In this document: positions 32,216-45,102 of the stretch, piece by piece
How positions within the stretch are numbered: position 1 is the stretch's first letter
Layout of the letters: each line of letters opens with the position of its first letter
NCBI GenBank assembly: GCA_030533445.1
Contig: CM060078.1
Coordinates: 25,421,091 to 25,485,090 of the forward strand
Direction of reading: 5' to 3'
Source of the DNA: Cyprinodon diabolis
Taxonomy: Eukaryota > Chordata > Actinopteri > Cyprinodontiformes > Cyprinodontidae
Length of the DNA: 64,000 bases
Notes under the pieces: generated by a model
What the model was told of the DNA's origin: nothing
The model's input: the letters and a program-made list of their open reading frames with translations, nothing else
The model's database searches: none
Translations under genes and position numbers: made by a program

Positions 32216-35200
32216 GTGGGTCCAGAGATTTCAGTCTACAAACTGACCAAAAATGGTGACTCTAGCTATAAATATGTGGCCGTGAGGGCGAGTTTAAAAT
32301 GTTTTTTTGTGTTTAAAAAACGCCTGCCTCACACTCTAGCTTTTCAGTTGCTCCACTCTAGCAGGCTGGATTTTGCTAAAACTTTGTGGCGCTTGAGGTC
32401 TGATTATACAAAAACCGTAGCAGTTATCAACATACCGTCTTCAGTTTTAAATAGACGAAGGATTTATCTACAAACTGAGCTTCAAACTGTTTTTCTAGGT
32501 GAATGTATGCTGACACAGTGAAGTGCTGTTTTTTATGCTTTTTTTTTCCTCTCCCCATTCATTTCCTATGGGATTTTTTTGCGACGTTTTCGCTAATAAT
32601 TCGCAAACCTTCGGACTAATGAGAAAGTTTTATACAAGCACACATCACCCCATTGGTCCCGACGCGTGTGCCAACTTTGGGCCCGATCCGCCAAACCGTG
32701 CGGGACTAGTTACGCGCCGAAGTTTTGGGTATACGGGAGAATTATAATAATAATAATAATACGCGGAATAAATATGTGCAATAGTAGTAGGTGGGCCATG
32801 CCTTCGGCATGTGGCCCCCCAACTAGAAAATTTCTAAAGAAATTTTGAGGGGGGCCACCTACTGCCCGTCTGGGGAACCGGGCCAATACGGCCCTGGCAA
32901 GTGACGTCGGGGCTCCCCAGACCAACTGCTTACGCCTTTGAGGGCTGCTGAGGGAAGGAAAGAGGGCAAGTTCATGGGCAAAGAGAGCTGTGTGCCACTT
33001 GTGCTGAAATCTGGGAAATAGACGTGCACAGCGTATGATGCACAAGGGTAATATGGGTTGTCCATATTGAAACACAGTGGGTAAAGCCCAGTTGGCGGGC
33101 TTCGCCCGCCTGCTAGGAGCCATCTCAGTGAAGAAAAAAATCACCAATGGCGGGCTCTGCCCGCCTTCTAAGAGCCATTGCAGTGATGAAATCACCAATG
33201 GCGGGCTCCGCCCGCCTGCTAAGAGCCATTGCAGTGATGTAATCACCTTTGGCGGGCTCCGCCCGCCTGTTACCATTGGCGGGCTCCGCCCGCCTTCTAA
33301 GAGCCATTGCAGTGATGAAATCACCAATGGCAATGAGCAATATGCCAGAATGTATGAGTGTGTATAAGGAAGAGGCTTTTATTCTGTAGAGTCCTTGTAG
33401 TCTTATTTTGAAAGTCTATCATGAATGTGCATCAAAAGATGGGTCACGCCCAGCAGTGATATAGAATCCATTTCCAAATGTTAAATCACTGGTTTTCCAT
33501 GTTATTAGGTGAATAGTTGCTGTATTACAGAGTAAATGGGAGACTTTTATTGTGAAATTTGCTCTGGGTGTGTTTTGAAAAGGTCACTAGAGTCTAATAA
33601 AAACAACCTGGAAGAGTTTGGGTCATAATGTTGAGCCATTTGCATCAATTAATGCATTAGTATAATCTAGAGGCTTTTATTTTGTAGGGTCCCTGGAGTC
33701 TTATTTTGAAAGTCCAACAGAGTTGTGTTTATAGAAAATGTTCAGACCCGTCAATGATAGTTGATTACTTTCCAATCGTTAAATCACTCTTTTTCCATGT
33801 TATTAGGGCAGTAGATGAAGCGGAAATGGGAGGCTTTTATTTTGAAATTTGCTATAGGGTGTGTTTTAAACAGTCTCCTAGAGTCTATTCTCTAAAACGG
33901 GGTTGAGTTTGGGTCATAATGTTGAGCCATATAGGGCAATAAATATATGTAAAAAATATAGAGGCTTTTATTTTGTAGGGTCCCTGGAGTCTTATTTTGA
34001 AAGTCTATCAGTGCTGAGTGGCAAGGGAAGTGTCATGGACAGCAGTCATATAGTATCCATTTCCCAATGTTAAATCAGTCCTTTCACCCTCCATTAGATT
34101 AATATGTGCTGTTTAAAACAGCAGAGGTAAAATCTGTTTGAAGCTTGGTAACCTTGACAACGCTTAAGGAGCCTCTCACTGACACAGACAACAGCTGCAC
34201 TCACTATTGGTTTCTTCTTCCCAGGCTTTTTTGTATGGGAAGAACGGCACCGAACAAACGACTACTGATCAAAAACCGTATGAGTTATTCAAAAAACATT
34301 TTCCCCATGAGCATCAGCAATCCTTCGACTCCAACTATACCAACTTTGGTGTATGTGTGTCATTCAGAAAAATATTTATGACGAGTTGAAAACACATAGT
34401 CTGATTCGTTTCTCTCCCATCTTCAGCTCAAAAAGAATAGAGAAAGGCTGAAACTCTCATCGACTTTAGGTTGGTCTGGAGGGTTTTTAAGGAAAAGTAT
34501 TAATCCTACCGTAATTCCGAAGACATTGTGTGAGTCCAGAGGTTTCGGTCTACAAACTGACCAAAAATGGTGACTGTAGGTCCAAATATGTGGCCGTGAG
34601 GGCGAGAATAAGATGTTTGATCTTAAAAAAATGGCCGCCTCACACTAAGATTTCAGCAGCTGCACTCTAGCAGGCTGCTGCAGAAGCTAACTGTCAGCTA
34701 GCTTCCAGGTGCTTACCCTCCGAACAAACGACTGCTGAGCAAAAACCGTAAAAGGTATCTGAAAAATTCTTTCAGTGAAAGCAACATCTATCCTTTGTCT
34801 CAGACTGGGGTAACCTTCATGTCTGTAGGTCTTTCACAACCCAAAACGAAGCACAAACAAAATGGTTGGCCCACCTGCTCCTCCCTTTGTTTGAACTGCA
34901 GGACCTCACTCTCACTCACCTTTTAGCTGCTAAAGCACCCCTCCGAACAAACGACTGCTGAGTAAAAACCGTAAAAGGTATCTGAAAAATTCTTTTTATC
35001 TAAGCGACAGCTATATCTTGTCTTCAATTGGAGTAACTTTCATGGCTGTAGGTCATCTACAAACTGAATGGGAAGAGAAAGAAAAAGAAAAAACGTTTCA
35101 TCACACCTAAGCTTCTAATTGAGCTAGCTGCAGCAGGTCACTGTCACTCAGCTTTCAGGTGCTTAAAATGTCCTCCGAACAAACGACTGCTGAGCAAAAA

Positions 35201-35455
35201 CCGTATGAGTTATTCAAAAAAAATTTTCACCGTGAGCGTCAGTCATCCTTCGACTCCAACTATGCCAACTTTGGTGTATGTGTGTCATTCAGAAAAATAT
35301 TTATGACGAGTTTAAAACACATAGTCTGATTCGTTTTTCTCCCCTCTTCTGCTCCAAAACCAATGAAAAACTGCTCTGATTTTCATCGACTTTAGGTTGG
35401 TCTGGAGGGTTTTTAAGGAAAAGTATTAATCCTACCGTAATTCCGAAGATATTGT
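32216..35455. repeat. Unit U11 (3,240 bp, one cassette)
   Basis: One cassette at 32743-32822; D is 33094-33331 with five hairpins. The leader has GTATGCTGACAC near 32506, shared only with U13. The spacer has CGCTTAAGGAGCC near 34160, shared with neighbouring U12, and L1 has TTTTCCCCATGAG near 34299. Confidence 0.95.
32743..32822. repeat. Hairpin cassette B in U11 (one copy)
   Basis: A single cassette preceded by an extended TAA run. The core matches other units base for base. Confidence 0.9.
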
Positions 35456-38400
35456 GTGGGTCCAGAGATTTCAGTCTACAAACTGACCAAAAATGGTGAC
35501 TCTAGCTATAAATATGTGGCCGTGAGGGCGAGTTTAAAATGTTTTTTTGTGTTTAAAAAACGCCTGCCTCACACTCTAGCTTTTCAGTTGCTCCACTCTA
35601 GCAGGCTGGATTTTGCTAAAAATTTGTGGCGCTTGAGGTCTGATTATACAAAAACCGTAGCAGTTATCAACATACCGTCTTCAGTTTTAAATAGACGAAG
35701 GATTTATCTACAAACTGAGCTTCAAACTGTTTTTCTAGGTGAATGTATGCCGACACAGTGAAGTGCTGTTTTTTATGCTTTTTTTTTCCTCTCCCCATTC
35801 ATTTCCTATGGGATTTTTTTGCGACGTTTTCGCTAATAATTCGCAAACCTTCGGACTAATGAGAAAGTTTTATACAAGCACACATCACCCCATTGGTCCC
35901 GACGCGTGTGCCAACTTTGGGCCCGATCCGCCAAACCGTGCGGGACTAGTTACGCGCCGAAGTTTTGGGTATACGGGAGAATTATAATAATAATAATAAT
36001 ACGCGGAATAAATATGTGCAATAGTAGTAGGTGGGCCATGCCTTCGGCATGTGGCCCCCCAACTAGAAAATTTCTAAAGAAATTTTGAGGGGGGCCACCT
36101 ACTGCCCGTCTGGGGAACCGGGCCAATACGGCCCTGGCAAGTGACGTCGGGGCTCCCCAGACCAACTGCTTACGCCTTTGAGGGCTGCTGAGGGAAGGAA
36201 AGAGGGCAAGTTCATGGGCAAAGAGAGCTGTGTGCCACTTGTGCTGAAATCTGGGAAATAGACGTGCACAGCGTATGATGCACAAGGGTAATATGGGTTG
36301 TCCATATTGAAACACAGTGGGTAAAGCCCAGTTGGCGGGCTTCGCCCGCCTGCTAGGAGCCATCTCAGTGAAGAAAAAAATCACCAATGGCGGGCTCTGC
36401 CCGCCTTCTAAGAGCCATTGCAGTGATGAAATCACCAATGGCGGGCTCTGCCCGCCTGCTAAGAGCCATTGCAGTGATGTAATCACCTTTGGCGGGCTCC
36501 GCCCGCCTGTTACCATTGGTGGGCTCCGCCCGCCTTCTAAGAGCCATTGCAGTGATGAAATCACCAATGGCAATGAGCAATATGCCAGAATGTATGAGTG
36601 TGTATAAGGAAGAGGCTTTTATTCTGTAGAGTCCTTGTAGTCTTATTTTGAAAGTCTATCATGAATGTGCATCAAAAGATGGGTCACGCCCAGCAGTGAT
36701 ATAGAATCCATTTCCAAATGTTAAATCACTGGTTTTCCATGTTATTAGGTGAATAGTTGCTGTATTACAGAGTAAATGGGAGACTTTTATTGTGAAATTT
36801 GCTCTGGGGTGTGTTTTGAAAAGGTCACTAGAGTCTAATAAAAACAACCTGGAAGAGTTTGGGTCATAATGTTGAGCCATTTGCATCAATTAATGCATTA
36901 GTATAATCTAGAGGCTTTTATTTTGTAGGGTCCCTGGAGTCTTATTTTGAAAGTCCAACAGAGTTGTGTTTATAGAAAATGTTCAGACCCGTCAATGATA
37001 GTTGATTACTTTCCAATCGTTAAATCACTCTTTTTCCATGTTATTAGGGCAGTAGATGAAGCGGAAATGGGAGGCTTTTATTTTGAAATTTGCTATAGGG
37101 TGTGTTTTAAACAGTCTCCTAGAGTCTATTCTCTAAAACGGGGTTGAGTTTGGGTCATAATGTTGAGCCATATAGGGCAATAAATATATGTAAAAAATAT
37201 AGAGGCTTTTATTTTGTAGGGTCCCTGGAGTCTTATTTTGAAAGTCTATCAGTGCTGAGTGGCAAGGGAAGTGTCATGGACAGCAGTCATATAGTATCCA
37301 TTTCCCAATGTTAAATCAGTCCTTTCACCCTCCATTAGATTAATATGTGCTGTTTAAAACAGCAGAGGTAAAATCTGTTTGAAGCTTGGTAACCTTGACA
37401 ACGCTTAAGGAGCCTCTCACTGACACAGACAACAGCTGCACTCACTATTGGTTTCTTCTTCCCAGGCTTTTTTGTATGGGAAGAACGGCACCGAACAAAC
37501 GACTACTGATCAAAAACCGTATGAGTTATTCAAAAAACATTTTCACCATGAGCATCAGCAATCCTTCGACTCCAACTATACCAACTTTGGTGTATGTGTG
37601 TCATTCAGAAAAATATTTATGACGACTTGAAGACACATAGTCTGATTCGTTTCTCTCCCATCTTCAGCTCAAAAAGAATAGAGAAAGGCTGAAACTCTCA
37701 TCGACTTTAGGTTGGTCTGGAGGGTTTTTAAGGAAAAGTATTAATCCTACCGTAATTCCGAAGACATTGTGTGAGTCCAGAGGTTTCAGTCTACAAACTG
37801 ACCAAAAATGGTGACTGTAGCTCCAAATATGTGGCCGTGAGGGCGAGAATAAGATGTTTGATCTTAAAAAAATGGCCGCCTCACACTAAGATTTCAGCAG
37901 CTGCACTCTAGCAGGCTGCTGCAGAAGCTAACTGTCAGCTAGCTTCCAGGTGCTTAACCTCCGAACAAACGACTGCTGAGCAAAAACCGTAAAAGGTATC
38001 TGAAAAATTCTTTCAGTGAAAGCAACATCTATCCTTTCTCTCAGACTGGGGTAACCTTCATGTCTGTAGGTCTTTCACAACCCAAAACGAAGCACAAACA
38101 AAATGGTTGGCCCACCTGCTCCTCCCTTTGTTTGAACTGCAGGACCTCACTCTCACTCACCTTTTAGCTGCTAAAGCACCCCTCCGAACAAACGACTGCT
38201 GAGTAAAAACCGTAAAAGGTATCTGAAAAATTCTTTTTATCTAAGCGACAGCTATATCTTGTCTTCAATTGGAGTAACTTTCATGGCTGTAGGTCATCTA
38301 CAAACTGAATGGGAAGAGAAAGAAAAAGAAAAAACGTTTCATCACACCTAAGCTTCTAATTGAGCTAGCTGCAGCAGGTCACTGTCACTCAGCTTTCAGG

Positions 38401-38696
38401 TGCTTAAAATGTCCTCCGAACAAACGACTGCTGAGCAAAAACCGTATGAGTTATTCAAAAAATTTTTTCACCGTGAGCGTCAGTCATCCTTCGACTCCAA
38501 CTATGCCAACTTTGGTGTATGTGTGTCATTCAGAAAAATATTTATGACGAGTTTAAAACACATAGTCTGATTCGTTTTTCTCCCCTCTTCTGCTCCAAAA
38601 CCAATGAAAAACGGCTCTGATTTTCATCGACTTTAGGTCGGTCTGGAGGGTTTTTAAGGAAAAGTATTAATCCTACCGTAATTCCGAAGATATTGT
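35456..38696. repeat. Unit U12 (3,241 bp, one cassette)
   Basis: One cassette at 35983-36062. D (36334-36571) has five hairpins; one reads GGTGGGC near 36518 and another has the TCT loop in place of TCC. L1 ends with GACGACTTGAAGACAC near 37621. Confidence 0.95.
35983..36062. repeat. Hairpin cassette B in U12 (one copy)
   Basis: A single cassette with the same extended TAA run as in neighbouring U11, so the two probably arose from one filled unit by unit duplication. Confidence 0.9.
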
Positions 38697-41600
38697 GTGG
38701 GTCCAGAGATTTCAGTCTACAAACTGACCAAAAATGGTGACTCTAGCTATAAATATGTGGCCGTGAGGGCGAGTTTAAAATGTTTTTTTGTGTTTAAAAA
38801 ACGCCTGCCTCACACTCTAGCTTTTCAGTTGCTCCACTCTAGCAGGCTGGATTTTGCTAAAACTTTGTGGCGCTTGAGGTCTGATTATACAAAAACCGTA
38901 GCAGTTATCAACATACCGTCTTCAGTTTTAAATAGACGAAGGATTTATCTACAAACTGAGCTTCAAACTGTTTTTCTAGGTGAATGTATGCTGACACAGT
39001 GAAGTGCTGTTTTTTATGCTTTTTTTTTCCTCTCCCCATTCATTTCCTATGGGATTTTTTTGCGACGTTTTCGCTAATAATTCGCAAACCTTCGGACTAA
39101 TGAGAAAGTTTTATACAAGCACACATCACCCCATTGGTCCCGACGCGTGTGCCAACTTTGGGCCCGATCCGCCAAACCGTGCGGGACTAGTTACGCGCCG
39201 AAGTTTTGGGTATACGGGAGAATTATAATAACTAGAAAATTTCTAAAGAAATTTTGAGGGGGGCCACCTACTGCCCGTCTGGGGAACCGGGCCAATACGG
39301 CCCTGGCAAGTGACGTCGGGGCTCCCCAGACCAACTGCTTACGCCTTTGAGGGCTGCTGAGGGAAGGAAAGAGGGCAAGTTCATGGGCAAAGAGAGCTGT
39401 GTGCCACTTGTGCTGAAATCTGGGAAATAGACGTGCACAGCGTATGATGCACAAGGGTAATATGGGTTGTCCATATTGAAACACAGTGGGTAAAGCCCAG
39501 TTGGCGGGCTTCGCCCGCCTGCTAGGAGCCATCTCAGTGAAGAAAAAAATCACCAATGGCGGGCTCTGCCCGCCTTCTAAGAGCCATTGCAGTGATGAAA
39601 TCACCAATGGCGGGCTCCGCCCGCCTGCTAATAGCCATTGCAGTGATGTAATCACCTTTGGCGGGCTCCGCCCGCCTGTTACCATTGGCGGGCTCCGCCC
39701 GCCTTCTAAGAGCCATTGCAGTGATGAAATCACCAATGGCAATGAGCAATATGCCAGAATGTATGAGTGTGTATAAGGAAGAGGCTTTTATTCTGTAGAG
39801 TCCTTGTAGTCTTATTTTGAAAGTCTATCATGAATGTGCATCAAAAGATGGGTCACGCCCAGCAGTGATATAGAATCCATTTCCAAATGTTAAATCACTG
39901 GTTTTCCATGTTATTAGGTGAATAGTTGCTGTATTACAGAGTAAATGGGAGACTTTTATTGTGAAATTTGCTCTGGGGTGTGTTTTGAAAAGGTCACTAG
40001 AGTCTAATAAAAACAACCTGGAAGAGTTTGGGTCATAATGTTGAGCCATTTGCATCAATTAATGCATTATTATAATCTAGAGGCTTTTATTTTGTAGGGT
40101 CCCTGGAGTCTTATTTTGAAAGTCCAACAGAGTTGTGTTTATAGAAAATGTTCAGACCCGTCAATGATAGTTGATTACTTTCCAATCGTTAAATCACTCT
40201 TTTTCCATGTTATTAGGGCAGTAGATGAAGCGGAAATGGGAGGCTTTTATTTTGAAATTTGCTATAGGGTGTGTTTTAAACAGTCTCCTAGAGTCTATTC
40301 TCTAAAACGGGGTTGAGTTTGGGTCATAATGTTGAGCCATATAGGGCAATAAATATATGTAAAAAATATAGAGGCTTTTATTTTGTAGGGTCCCTAGAGT
40401 CTTATTTTGAAAGTCTATCAGTGCTGAGTGGCAAGGGAAGTGTCATGTACAGCAGTCATATAGTATCCATTTCCCAATGTTAAATCAGTCCTTTCACCCT
40501 CCATTAGATTAATATGTGCTGTTTAAAACAGCAGAGGTAAAATCTGTTTGAAGCTTGGTAACCTTGACAACGCTTAACGAGCCTCTCACTGACACAGACA
40601 ACAGCTGCACTCACTATTGGTTTCTTCTTCCCAGGCTTTTTTGTATGGGAAGAACGGCACCGAACAAACGACTACTGATCAAAAACCGTATGAGTTATTC
40701 AAAAAACATTTTCACCATGAGCATCAGCAATCCTTCGACTCCAACTATACCAACTTTGGTGTATGTGTCTCATTCAGAAAAATATTTATGACGAGTTGAA
40801 AACACATAGTCTGATTCGTTTCTCTCCCATCTTCAGCTCAAAAAGAATAGAGAAAGGCTGAAACTCTCATCGACTTTAGGTTGGTCTGGAGGGTTTTTAA
40901 GGAAAAGTATTAATCCTACCGTAATTCCGAAGACATTGTGTGAGTCCAGAGGTTTCAGTCTACAAACTGACCAAAAATGGTGACTGTAGCTCCAAATATG
41001 TGGCCGTGAGGGCGAGAATAAGATGTTTGATCTTAAAAAAATGGCCGCCTCACACTAAGATTTCAGCAGCTGCACTCTAGCAGGCTGCTGCAGAAGCTAA
41101 CTGTCAGCTAGCTTCCAGGTGCTTACCCTCCGAACAAACGACTGCTGAGCAAAAACCGTAAAAGATATCTGAAAAATTCTTTCAGTGAAAGCAACATCTA
41201 TCCTTTGTCTCAGACTGGGGTAACCTTCATGTCTGTAGGTCTTTCACAACCCAAAACGAAGCACAAACAAAATGGTTGGCCCACCTGCTCCTCCCTTTCT
41301 TTTAACTGCAGGACCTCACTCTCACTCACCTTTTAGCTGCTAAAGCACCCCTCCGAACAAACGACTGCTGAGTAAAAACCGTAAAAGGTATCTGAAAAAT
41401 TCTTTTTATCTAAGCGACAGCTATATCTTGTCTTCGATTGGAGTAACTTTCATGGCTGTAGGTCATCTACAAACTGAATGGGAAGAGAAAGAAAAAGAAA
41501 AAACGTTTCATCACACCTAAGCTTCTAATTGAGCTAGCTGCAGCAGGTCACTGTCACTCAGCTTTCAGGTGCTTAAAATGTCCTCCGAACAAACGACTGC

Positions 41601-41865
41601 TGAGCAAAAACCGTATGAGTTATTCAAAAAATTTTTTCACCGTGAGCGTCAGTCATCCTTCGACTCCAACTATGCCAACTTTGGTGTATGTGTGTCATTC
41701 AGAAAAATATTTATGACGAGTTTAAAACACATAGTCTGATTCGTTTTTCTCCCCTCTTCTGCTCCAAAACCAATGAAAAACGGCTCTGATTTTCATCGAC
41801 TTTAGGTCGGTCTGGAGGGTTTTTAAGGAAAAGTATTAATCCTACCGTAATTCCGAAGATATTGT
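38697..41865. repeat. Unit U13 (3,169 bp, no cassette)
   Basis: Empty cassette site; D is 39503-39740 with five hairpins, one linker reading CTAATAGCC near 39628. Shares GTATGCTGAC with U11 and the CTTTCTTTTAACTGCAG form of F2 with U4, U6, U10, U18 and U19. E1 ends ATTATTATAATC near 40066. Confidence 0.95.
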
Positions 41866-42392
41866 GTGGGTCCAGAGATTTCAGTCTACAAACTGACCAA
41901 AAATGGTGACTCTAGCTATAAATATGTGGCCGTGAGGGCGAGTTTAAAATGTTTTTTTGTGTTTAAAAAACGCCTGCCTCACACTCTAGCTTTTCAGTTG
42001 CTCCACTCTAGCAGGCTGGATTTTGCTAAAACTTTGTGGCGCTTGAGGTCTGATTATACAAAAACCGTAGCAGTTATCAACATACCGTCTTCAGTTTTAA
42101 ATAGACGAAGGATTTATCTACAAACTGAGCTTCAAACTGTTTTTCTAGGTGAATGTATGCCGACACAGTGAAGTGCTGTTTTTTATGCTTTTTTTTTCCT
42201 TTCCCCATTCATTTCCTATGGGATTTTTTTGCGACGTTTTTGCTAATAATTCGCAAACCTTCGGACTAATGAGAAAGTTTTATACAAGCACACATCACCC
42301 CATTGGTCCCGACGCGTGTGCCAACTTTGGGCCCGATCCGCCAAACCGTGCGGGACTAGTTACGCGCCGAAGTTTTGGGTATACGGGAGAAT

Positions 42393-42469
42393 TATAATAA
42401 TAATAATACGCGGAATAAATATGTGCAATAGTAGTAGGTGGGCCATGCCTTCGGCATGTGGCCCCCCAA
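42393..42469. repeat. Hairpin cassette B in U14 (one copy)
   Basis: A single cassette with a TAA run one repeat shorter than in U11 and U12. Confidence 0.9.
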
Positions 42470-43377
42470 CTAGAAAATTTCTAAAGAAATTTTGAGGGGG
42501 GCCACCTACTGCCCGTCTGGGGAACCGGGCCAATACGGCCCTGGCAAGTGACGTCGGGGCTCCCCAGACCAACTGCTTACGCCTTTGAGGGCTGCTGAGG
42601 GAAGGAAAGAGGGCAAGTTCATGGGCAAAGAGAGCTGTGTGCCACTTGTGCTGAAATCTGGGAAATAGACGTGCACAGCGTATCATGCACAAGCATAATA
42701 TGGGTTGTCCATATTGAAACACAGTGGGTAAAGCCCAGTTGGCGGGCTTCGCCCGCCTGCTAGGAGCCATCTCAGTGAAGAAAAAAATCACCAATGGCGG
42801 GCTCTGCCCGCCTTCTAAGAGCCATTGCAGTGATGAAATCACCAATGGCGGGCTCCGCCCGCCTGCTAAGAGCCATTGCAGTGATGTAATCACCTTTGGC
42901 GGGCTCCGCCCGCCTGTTACCATTGGCGGGCTCCGCCCGCCTTCTAAGAGCCATTGCAGTGATGAAATCACCAATGGCAATGAGCAATATGCCGGAATGT
43001 ATGAGTGTGTATAAGGAAGAGGCTTTTATTCTGTAGAGTCCTTGTAGTCTTATTTTGAAAGTCTATCATGAATGTGCATCAAAAGATGGGTCACGCCCAG
43101 CAGTGATATAGAATCCATTTCCAAATGTTAAATCACTGGTTTTCCATGTTATTAGGTGAATAGTTGCTGTATTACAGAGTAAATGGGAGACTTTTATTGT
43201 GAAATTTGCTCTGGGGTGTGTTTTGAAAAGGTCACTAGAGTCTAATAAAAACAACCTGGAAGAGTTTGGGTCATAATGTTGAGCCATTTGCATCAATTAA
43301 TGCATTAGTATAATCTAGAGGCTTTTATTTTGTAGGGTCCCTGGAGTCTTATTTTGAAAGTCCAACAGAGTTGTGTT

Positions 43378-43950
43378 TAGAGAAAATGTTCAGACCCATC
43401 AATGATAGTTGATGACTTTCCAATCGTTAAATCACTCTTTTTCCATTTTATTAGGGCAGTAGATGAAGCGGAAATGGGAGGCTTTTATTTTGAAATTTGC
43501 CATAGGGTGTGTTTTAAACAGTCTCCTAGAGTCTATTCTCTAAAATGGGGTTGAGTTTGGGTCATAATGTTGAGCCATAAAGGGCAATAAATATATGTAA
43601 AAAATATAGAGGCTTTTATTTTGAAGGGTCCCTGGAGTCTTATTTTGAAAGTCTATCAGTGCTGAGTGGCAAGGGAAGTGTCATGGACGGCAGTCATATA
43701 GTATCCATTTCCCAATGTTAAATCAGTGCTTTCACCCTCCATTAGATTAATATGTGCTGTTTAAAACAGCAGAGGTAAAATCTGTTTGAAGCTTGGTAAC
43801 CTTGACAACGCTTAATGAGCCTCTCACTGACACAGACAACAGCTGCACTCACTATTGGTTTCTTCTTCCCAGGCTTTTTTGTATGGGAAGAACGGCACCG
43901 AACAAACGACTGCTGAGCAAAAACCGTATGAGTTATTAAAAAAAAAAATT
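43378..43950. repeat. Divergent E2-to-L1 segment in U14
   Basis: Private substitutions cluster here: GTTTAGAGAAAATG, GACCCATCAATG, GATGACTTTCC, CATTTTATTAGG, GCCATAGGG, AAAATGGGG, ATAAAGGGC, TTTGAAGGGTCC, GGACGGCAG, CAGTGCTTTC, CTTAATGAGCC. At the L1 start it reads CGACTGCTGAGCAAAAACCG, which is the L2/F-type sequence, followed by an unusual ATTAAAAAAAAAAATTTC run. Confidence 0.85.
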
Positions 43951-45102
43951 TCACCATGAGCATCAGCAATCCTTCGACTCCAACTATACCAACTTTGGTG
44001 TATGTGTGTCATTCAGAACAATATTTATGACGACTTGAAAACACATAGTCTGATTCGTTTTTCTCCCATCTTCAGCTTAAAAAGAATGGAGAAAGGCTGA
44101 AACTCATCGACTTTAGGTTGGTCTGGAGGGTTTTTAAGGAAAAGTATTAATCCTACCGTAATTCCGAAGACATTGTGTGAGTCCAGAGGTTTCAGTCTAC
44201 AAACTGACCAAAAATGGTGACTGTAGGTCCAAATATGTGGCCGTGAGGGCGAGAATAAGATGTTTGATCTTAAAAAAATGGCCGCCTCACACTAAGATTT
44301 CAGCAGCTGCACTCTAGCAGGCTGCTGCAGAAGCTAACTGTCAGCTAGCTTCCAGGTGCTTACCCTCCGAACAAACGACTGCTGAGCAAAAACCGTAAAA
44401 GATATCTGAAAAATTCTTTCAGTGAAAGCAACATCTATCCTTTGTCTCAGACTGGGGTAACCTTCATGTCTGTAGGTCTTTCACAACCCAAAACGAAGCA
44501 CAAACAAAATGGTTGGCCCACCTGCTCCTCCCTTTGTTTGAACTGCAGGACCTCACTCTCACTCACCTTTTAGCTGCTAAAGCACCCCTCCGAACAAACG
44601 ACTGCTGAGTAAAAACCGTAAAAGGTGTCTGAAAAATTCTTTTTATCTAAGCGACAGCTATATCTTGTCTTCAATTGGAGTAACTTTCATGGCTGTAGAT
44701 CATCTACAAACTGAATGGGAAGAGAAAGAAAAAGAAAAAACGTTTCATCACACCTAAGCTTCTAATTGAGCTAGCTGCAGCAGGTCACTGTCACTCAGCT
44801 TTCAGGTGCTTAAAATGTCCTCCGAACAAACGACTGCTGAGCAAAAACCGTATGAGTTATTCAAAAAATTTTTTCACCGTGAGCGTCAGTCATCCTTCGA
44901 CTCCAACTATGCCAACTTTGGTGTATGTGTGTCATTCAGAAAAATATTTATGACAAGTTTAAAACACATAGTCGGATTCGTTTTTCTCCCCTCTTCTGCT
45001 CCAAAACCAATGAAAAACGGCTCTGATTTTCATCGACTTTAGGTCGGTCTGGAGGGTTTTTAAGGAAAAGTATTAATCCTACCGTAATTCCGAAGATATT
45101 GT

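Larger units (their letters stand above)
41866..45102. repeat. Unit U14 (3,237 bp, one cassette, divergent E2-L1)
   Basis: One cassette at 42393-42469; D is 42741-42978 with five hairpins. C has TATCATGCACAAGCATAA near 42682. From about 43378 to 43950 private substitutions are much denser than elsewhere in the array, and the L1 start carries the sequence normally found at L2. Confidence 0.95.
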
